A stretch of DNA of 64,000 bases from Aurelia coerulea. Taxonomy: Eukaryota > Cnidaria > Scyphozoa > Semaeostomeae > Ulmaridae. Both the position numbers and the translations under genes were made by a program. This document shows, piece by piece, positions 50,601 through 59,600 of this stretch. The DNA lies in contig CM076955.1 in NCBI GenBank assembly GCA_039566865.1, positions 6,264,501 to 6,328,500 on the forward strand. The letters run 5' to 3'. Under the pieces are notes generated by a model that was not told the DNA's origin, searched no databases, and worked only from the letters and a program-made list of their open reading frames with translations. Positions within the stretch are counted from its first letter, which is position 1. Each line of letters starts with the position of its first letter.

Positions 50601-53600
50601 AAAGTGCCGTACGCACGTGTCCAACATAACAGCACAATAAGCTGGAAAAGAAGAAAACATACACTGTACACTGTTAAAGGGGCCATTCATATGCAACCAA
50701 TGTCAATAAAATGTCTATTTAACCATCTTCGACTTAATTTTTGAGATTTTGCTCATAATTTTAGGCGCATCATTTCCTTATGAAATCATAATTCAGCCGA
50801 ATTTCCCATTTCTCAAGTTGTCTATCACGACAATTTGAATTTTTGATTCTCAGCATTAATGAGAGAGCATGATTATTTCAACAGTTTCCTGTATCGCGAA
50901 AAGGAAATGACTGAGCTTAAAACAATATCACTTTACCATTTTGATGGTTGACAAGTGAATTGAATTTAGCCACACACGTACAGTTTTAGCCAGAGCCGAT
51001 GGAAGCTACTTTTCGAGAAATCTTCATTTGAGGTTAAAGGTGGTGTGAAGCGAAAATTTTTATTGATGCAAATAAATAGCGCAGTTGAATGATAAAGAAT
51101 GTCGTTTAAATTTTTTTGATACCTTGTTTCATTTTAGAGTTATCCACTGTTTTGTACGATTTGCTGATGACGTCATTTTGTTTGCAAAATGTAAAGAAAG
51201 TATACAAGGTTCGCCATGTTTCCAAAGAGAAATCTAATTAAAAAACTTTGTACAATCAACATGCCTTTCTAAACATCATATTAAGTCATAAGGCAATTTA
51301 TATAACATCTATTTAGCTCAGCTGAAATATTTCTTACCACTGTAACCTTTCAAAAATCAGATACAGTTATATCTCCATATGTTATCCTAGTAATTTGCAA
51401 ACAAAATTACGTCATCAGCTGCAACTTAATATCAGTGGATAAGTTGAAAACGAAATGAGGTATTAAAAAAATTTAAACGACATTCTTTATCATTCAACTG
51501 CGCTATTCATTTGCATCAATAAAAATTTTCGCTTCACACCACCTTTAAGATTGTGCATTGTAAACTATGAATAAATTCTCAAATTAAGTCAAACCCTCAG
51601 CTAGACAACAGATTTATAATTTTTCCAATTGATCTTATTGTTTTTGTTGTACCATTTTCAAGTAGTGTATCCATTTTTGTCACCCGCACACCCGCACTCG
51701 CAATCTCTGCTCTCAAAGTACCAATATCAACAAACGAGGTATCCATGTTCAAGTTAACTACCGAGGAACATTTTTAAAGTGATTAGACATTGATTGAAGC
51801 TAAATTTACAGCACAGGAGTCAACCAAATCTGTATACATTTTTTTGGGACACCCGGTATTCTATGTCATATCTTGTCAAAAGTGCATACTTTCTGTCTAT
51901 GACTTTTTTGATACCAGAAATTGAAACATTTTCTCCACCCATGCATATTTTCCACAAAAATGTGCTCACGTTTAAATGCTTCGAATAAAAAAGTAAAAAG
52001 TGATCGAATAAATGTTACTTTAGATTACGAGCTTCATATGAGCTACAAGCTCAAAGAGATAGAAATCGGTAGATCATTGAAAATTTAGGATTTTGTGATT
52101 TAGTCCATAGTCATTTTAGCTAATAAAGTTAAATTGTACTACATTTTTAACCCCAAATCACAATTAGATTGTAGTTGTACTATGGTTGTAAATTAAGAAC
52201 TCCGTAATCATCTTCTTTGTGTACGATATCTATAGATAACGGTGATATATTTGCATTAGTTATATTTTGAACTTACCTTGATAATCATTAGAAAGCACAC
52301 AAATCCCAGGCAAGCACGGATCGCCCAATCAATAATGGCTTCATGTCTCAGGTCATATCCTTGTGGGATTCCCTTCTTTAAGAATGGCCTAACTCGTAAA
52401 AACAGTAACAATCTGTATATTGAGAGGCCAACAACTCCAGCTGACGCAAAGAACGTCAATATCAAATGAACATTCCAAAATTTATGAAATATTTTCCAGC
52501 CTTTTCTTCTTGCCTTGTGTTGTATTAACCATAACATGTAAAATGTCAGTAAACCAAAAATCACCTCACAAAACAATCGAAAGTAGTCAATGTTTCTTGT
52601 GTACATGTGAATGCGAAAATACAAGGTCTCTAATTTTGGCAAAATCAGGCCCGTTGCTGACATCTCGAAGGCAACTGCAATTGATACGTATTTGTTTATG
52701 TTGATATTCTGCATTGTAAACTCAACGAAAGCAGCTCTTGTATTTGAATCTAGCCATCCTGCAGTTTTCAGCGTGTGTAATCTTTTTACTATATCTGCCT
52801 TAGTTTTCGCGAAATAAGTGCAGTACCCAGAGTACGGATATGATGCGAATTCTCCAAAATAGCTCGATCCATTTAGTTCTGTCTCTGTAACAAATGCCCA
52901 AGGATTATTCCATGATTGTCCAGTTGCGGCCCAACTGTTAACAAATTCGTTTGTCTCCAGATTTTCTTTGCTAAATTCCAGATTACATGTTTGGCTCATA
53001 TTTATTGTCTGCACAGCAGAAAGCACTGGGCAGTTTGAACTTCGGATTCGAATCTGGCGAAATCTTGGAACGGATCTCAAAACCCATTCTTCAACAGTTG
53101 ATGGATATAGAAAATTAGGCAAATCGGTTTCTGCCCATGACCAAATCTTGCTGATGCTATAAAAAGAAATTGTTAGAAAAGTTATAGTACTTGTGCTATA
53201 ATTCATTCAAAAATATTACAAAATATGGGAACTGCATCAAGTAAGGAGAAGGAAAATTCCAGGATAATTTTGACTTTGGCATAGTTGGATGCAGAACACA
53301 GCAAATAGAGTTGGATATAAAAGAGGACAGCCAAGGGCCTACTTACATGGAACAAACAGTTCCACTTGCCCAGGACTGAAGGTGAAGGTGAAGTTGCGTT
53401 TTTCAGCGCCAAGCGCTGGGATCGCAGAAATAGAGCAGACCTAATCGAGTCCGCGACCCCTGTCATGACGCTCAAGTGATGGGGTCCTACCGGGTATCGA
53501 ACCCACTCCGCCTGGCTGTTCTGGCTGCAAAGTCAGAGGATTACACCACTGCGCCACAACACCTTCAAAGGACTATTTCAGTTAGGGATCGTTCATCTTG

Positions 53601-56600
53601 ATCGGTATTTTTCAGAAGAATTCAACTGAAAGAAACTTTCATCTGCATTTGAAATACTCGGATACTGCAGCTTTGAGAATCAGTTATTAGCAAGTGAATT
53701 CGAAAATCCAGCCATGAACAACCGAATATCGGTGAAATAGATCCGATTTTTCTGAATATTTAAAAGAAACAATTGGAACTTCAACTTTTCGACACAAAGT
53801 CAGCAAAAAATTTTATCATCCAAGAGTTGGTAATTAAGCAATTTTATTAATTGGCTTTCCGCAATTTGCTGCTATTCAAAAGACTTCACTGTACCGACAG
53901 TTAACATTCATGTGATGCAACATTGAAGTGACTTGCGACATTAGAGCAAAAGATCTATTACATCTACCTAAAGCTAGAACTGTTTTAAACGGCTCAAATT
54001 CAATTGTCCTCAGAGGCAGTATTCTTTGGAACGCTATACCTGATGAGATCAAGTTAAGGCAATCTATAGCCTCGTTCAGAGTTCAAATCAAATCATGGAA
54101 TGGAGATAATTGTAATTGTAACATCTGTAATTAGCTGAAATGGTAAATTTCTGTAGATAGTTGTTTTGAATTAGTTACCCTATTCTTAGAGTAAACTATG
54201 TCTTTCGCATCCAACTTTAAATAAACTCTTTATTACTAGAAATAGCATTAGTCAGTGAATGCGGCGTTTTGGGTATTGAAAACAAACTGAACTCACATAT
54301 GGAAAAAAGTTGATAACAGGCCTTTCTCGACCTGTTAGCATTACAAAATCTAAAGATCATCGATGCCTGTCTTACAACCACTGGTTCTTGCAGTCAGATT
54401 TTGTTTCCATCAAAAGATAATGCCCATCCGCCCCCGTCTTGAGAACCATTGAAAGCCGTTTTGCGACGATAATTGAAATCATTCGATTCCACATTCCACA
54501 ACATTTCACAAAACAAGAGACAAATTAAGGAGGGCTTCGTTACATCTGCGCTTGACGTTCCATGATATCTTGATCACAATAGAAAGTTTAAAGCAAAAAA
54601 TTTGACCTCCGCAGCAGCCGAGCCTACTTCCGCATTCACAATGAAGTTGCATGGCAGCAACGATAGACTCGTCATGGAATCGAGATTTTTTATCCAGTCC
54701 TTCCTTCCTTCAACAAACATCGCACATTATTAATACAAACGGAATAACTTGCGGCTTCGCCGCAACTAACAGATCAAGTCGGTCGGTCACTTATTGGGGT
54801 CCCAGCATTTCTTCAGAGCGTATTTTTTGAGTTTACATGGGAATTTCCTTCCATCCCGGCTATCTGAGACTATTTTCAGCTGCCGTGATTCCGGCTGAGA
54901 CAGGATTCCATAGGGTGGGATAGAATTTTCCCACTTAACGATAAAAATAATAATAATGATAATAATAATGATAATAATAATAATAACAAGAATGCACTTA
55001 ATGGTTTACACGTGCTTAAAGTGCAAAGGAAAATAACGGGGTTCATACCTATTGATGTTAGTGATGCCATTATTACCCCTAGCAATTCTGGATTCAAAGT
55101 TCTCTCTCACAGCAGTCATATTGGATTCATAGCTCGTCAAACAAATTGAAAACAATAGCCATAAATGTATGATTTGGAAAACTGCATTCTTTATCACTCT
55201 TCGTAGTTGTCGCTTTCCTCTTCCTTTTTTCTGTGCCAGCTCTAAGGCATATCCTCTTACTGGGTTGGCAGTTGCGTTTGCATCTCCAGGAACCACAGGA
55301 CTGGAAAAGAAAAATCAATAAAAAAATTACAAGAATAGCGGAAAATATCTCTCCCCCAGTTGCTTCCTATCTGGCGAAAAACATCCTTTTTAGTATTCAT
55401 ATTCATAGTAAAAGAGAAGTTTTTCAATTGTTTACTTTTCTTTACCACCTTCCTGATCTCACATCTAATGTTACGCAAACTTAGGTATCAAATCGTTCTT
55501 GTTTATGTAATGTAAATGTTCTCTTAGTTCATCTGTTCGTGTTATTTTAGTTGTGTAGTTTAAGAAGCTTTTTCTACCAGGTGAGTCAGAAAAAAGAATC
55601 CCTGCTTGGAAGGCCACTGCTCCATCAATATCCAAGCAATAATATTGAAAACTGTCTTGTTTTATTGCCAATATGTTAAATTAGGTTCAGTAATTTACCC
55701 GGCCTTAATCGTTTCTGATTCCTCATATTTCTGATTCCTCAATGAAGTAAATCAAGTCATTTATGTAAATATTGAATAAAAGAGGACCAAGTACTGAACC
55801 TTGCGGTACACCAGATGTGATATCGAGCCACAAACTATAACTAGAGTCAATTCTAACTCGTTGTTTTAGTGAAGTAAGGTAGCTATGGAGACATTCGTAT
55901 CTATTGCGTTGTTCATATGATATGCTATCTCCTTATAGCAAGCATTTGAGGCAAATTTAATTCATCAGTAGGTACAGCTCCACTGGTCTTTTTAGTGGCA
56001 TTCATCTTTTGAATTTCACTGAAAACAGTAGAAGGTTCTACGTGTGAAAATACAAACTTTTCACGTGCGTTAACCATGCCCTTAGTCCTTGATATACTAG
56101 GATGGGTTGAGTATGCTTGTATACAATCTTGGACAGGGTCACCCATAACTTGCACAGATTCTTTTGGTACCTTGGCAATCTTTAATATGTCGGTTATATT
56201 TGCAAAGTAATGATTGAAGTGCTCACTAATGGCCTGATCGTCTCGAATTACTTCGTCGTTCTCAATCAACACAATTTTTTCACTAACTACGCTACTATCC
56301 GAAAACATAGGTTTAAGGGTCTTCCAGAACTTTTTGCTTTCCCCATATCTTTCAAGTTCAGGTTTTTGAAATATTCCTTTTTTGTATTGCCCCCCCCCCC
56401 CGCCCCCTCCCTTGGGCATAGATCATGCAACTTACTCATGTGCCTTAACATGGAATTCAACAGCTTGTTTATATAAAAGTTAATTTAGGATGAATAAAAC
56501 TAGAGGTCTTACCAAGAGACGAAATCTGAATAATCCAAGTTCATTGGACGTCGCAACAAAGCCACAAGGATGGCACCTGCCACAAGCTGAGATAAGAAAA

Positions 56601-59600
56601 CAAGTGTGTCATTAGAAAAAACACTGAAAATGTTTTAAATAGCGTTACTTTTCCTTAAAGTTAGGTCTGTTATTATAATACCGGGTGTCCGTGTCCCAAA
56701 AGAAAATATACAGATTTGTTCGATCCGAGCGATGACAATTTAGCATCAATTAGCATCAATTAGTAAGTGTCATGTAAATTATACTTTGTAAAAAGCATCT
56801 GTTGAGCGGTTTTTAATTTTTCTCGTCTTGTTTCAAACTTTATCCAGTCAATCATTGACCCACACGTATTTTTTTATAAGAAACTACCCATAAGAAACTC
56901 AACTCTCAGATCGCCGAAAAATTAAGAAACTCCAGTACTGGGAAAATATAACTTAAGAAACTACATGTAAGTTAAGAAACTTTTAATTTTAACAAAGGGA
57001 ATCCGTAACATCTTTTACTTCATTTCCATTCGTTTTATGGAAATTTTAAGAAACTCGTAAGAAACTCCGAATACTAAAAATCTGATAATTTTAAGAAACT
57101 TCCAGTACTGGCCGAAATTCTTAGTTTCTTTCTTAAGTTTCTTATAAAAAATACGTGTATTCGCAGTGCTTCAAGAATTTGCGTAGGCCAATATGCTAAA
57201 GTTCTGGTTAGAGGTGGAGACAAATTTGGCATTTACATATTAATGTCTTCACCCTGTTTCAACGCACAGATATCAACAGATGAGGTATCCATGATTAAAA
57301 AAAATTATCTCTGGTTGATTAGCGCTAAATTGTCATCGCTCGGGTCAACCAAATCAGTATACTTTTTTAGACACCCGGTAGATGATTGAAACTGAAAACT
57401 TCTAAGAAAATTACAGTTTTTCTGATAGAAAATTCGAGTTTGACCCAAGGAAAGCTGCTGCAATGTAAATTACAGGGCTAAGACCTCTGTACTTGGTTGA
57501 GCACTGTGTTCTGAGGAAAATAAGCAGCAATAGTATTGTACCAACGGGGAATTAATCAAAAAGTGCACACTGATTCAAATGAATATGGACAGATTTATAA
57601 CAATAGTATCTGCTACTTAGATTTCGGGATACTTGATGGATCTTAGTTTATCTACCAGGTGTCCCAAGTTTATCTACCCAGGTGTCACGTTCACTCAATC
57701 CTAACAAAGCACATGGCTGGGAGGCAATATCTGTGAGAATGATAAAGTTGAGTGATGCTGCATTAGTTGCTCCATTAAAGATCATATTCACAAATTGCCT
57801 GAGGAGTGAACTATTTCCCCAAATATGGAAGCATGCAAATGTTGTGCCTGTTCACAAAAAAAAAACCAAAAAAATTTGAAGGGAAACTACCGCCCAATTT
57901 CACTTCTTCCAATCTTTGGTAAAATACTTGAAAAACTCATTTACGTTCACATCTTGTTTCATCTGAGTTACTTAACCCAAATCAATCAGGTTTTCGTCCA
58001 GGTGACTCAACAGTCAACCAATTAATCTCCATAACGCACACAATTTTTAAAGCATTTGATTGCAATCCTCCTCTCGATGTTCGTTCTGTATATCTCGATA
58101 TTTCCAAAGCATTTGACAGGGTATGGAATGATGGTCTGATTTACAAACTACAACGATGTGGCGTCTCGGGAAATCTTCTTTCTCTTGTCAAGAGCTTTCT
58201 TGAGAATAGAAAGCAGCAAACTGTTTTGAATGGGCAGAGTTCTTCTTGGGGAGATATTTCGGCAGGAGTTCCCCAGGGTTCTATTCTAGGACCCTTATTT
58301 TTCCTTGTGTATATAAATGACCTAACTGAAGACTTAAAGTGCAATGCTAAGCTTTTCGCTGATGATACGTCATTATTTACGGTCGTCCAAGATTCTGATT
58401 CAGCTGCCAATGACATGAACCATGACTTGGAGTTGATAAGACAGTGGGCCCATGACTGGAGGATGTCGTTTAATCCTGATCCACAAAAACAAGCTGTGGA
58501 ACTAATATTCTCAAGGAAAAAGATTGAAGCTAATCATCCAGAAATTTACTTTAACAACACACCAGTGATGAAAGTAGATGAACACAAACATTTAGGAATT
58601 ATACTCGATTCAAAGCTGTCTTTTTCTGCCCATATCAAATCAGCTATCTCTAAAACAAGAAAGGGTATTGGCTTGCTGAAATATCTCTCCAAATATCTGC
58701 CCAGACATACTCTAAACGAGTTATATAAGCTCCATGTGCGACCGCATCTTGACTATAGGGATGTCATTTACCATATTCCGGCAAAAGTATGTGAGTTCAG
58801 TGGCAACATCATTTTACCGAGCCTTATGGAAAAATTAGAATCTGTTCAGTATTCTGCTGCGTGAGCAATTACAGGAACATGGAGAGGGACATCGCGAGAA
58901 AAGCTGTACACAGAGCTTGGTTGGGAATCATTAAGCTGCCGAAGGTGGAGCAGACGTCTTACTTTATTCTACAAGATTCTTAATAATCTAACTCCCGGTT
59001 ATACTAAGGATCCAACCCCACCACTTCAACAGTCACATTACCCTCTTCGCAACCAGGATGTCATTGGGCGATTAAAGGCCAGAACAGAAAAAGTCAAATC
59101 TAGTTTCTATCCTCATTGCTTATCTGAATGGAATAAACTTGATCCTGAGATTAGACTTGCACCGTCTGTTGCTGTTTTTAAGAAGAAGCTCTTATCGATA
59201 ATTAGACTCCCTGTAAGATCTATATTTGGCATTCATGACCCAACAGGTTTATCTTATCTCACTCAACTCAGGGTTGGTCTCAGTAAACTAAACTTTCACA
59301 AATTCAAGCACAATTTTAGGGATACCATAAATCCAATGTGCCCTACGAACGATGGTATTGAGGATACGGAACACTTTTTGTTGCTTTGCCCTTCCCTTGC
59401 AGTACCACGCAGAGATCTTCTCGCTGGAGTTTTTGATTTGCTGCGACCATATGGATACACCAATGTCCAAAATAATGTTCTACTGCAGATTTTATTGTTT
59501 GGTGATAAAAATTTCCCCAACGAACTTAACAAAAATATACTCCCTCTGACTCTAAAATTTATCCACAAATCTGGTCGATTTGGTTAGAAAATTCCAAAAA

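Noticed and set aside
53203..53475. 90-codon minus-strand frame between polycystin exons
   Set aside because: Splicing from the S1 exon (55049) directly to 53156 is in phase and gives the expected family sequence; this frame contains part of a SINE.
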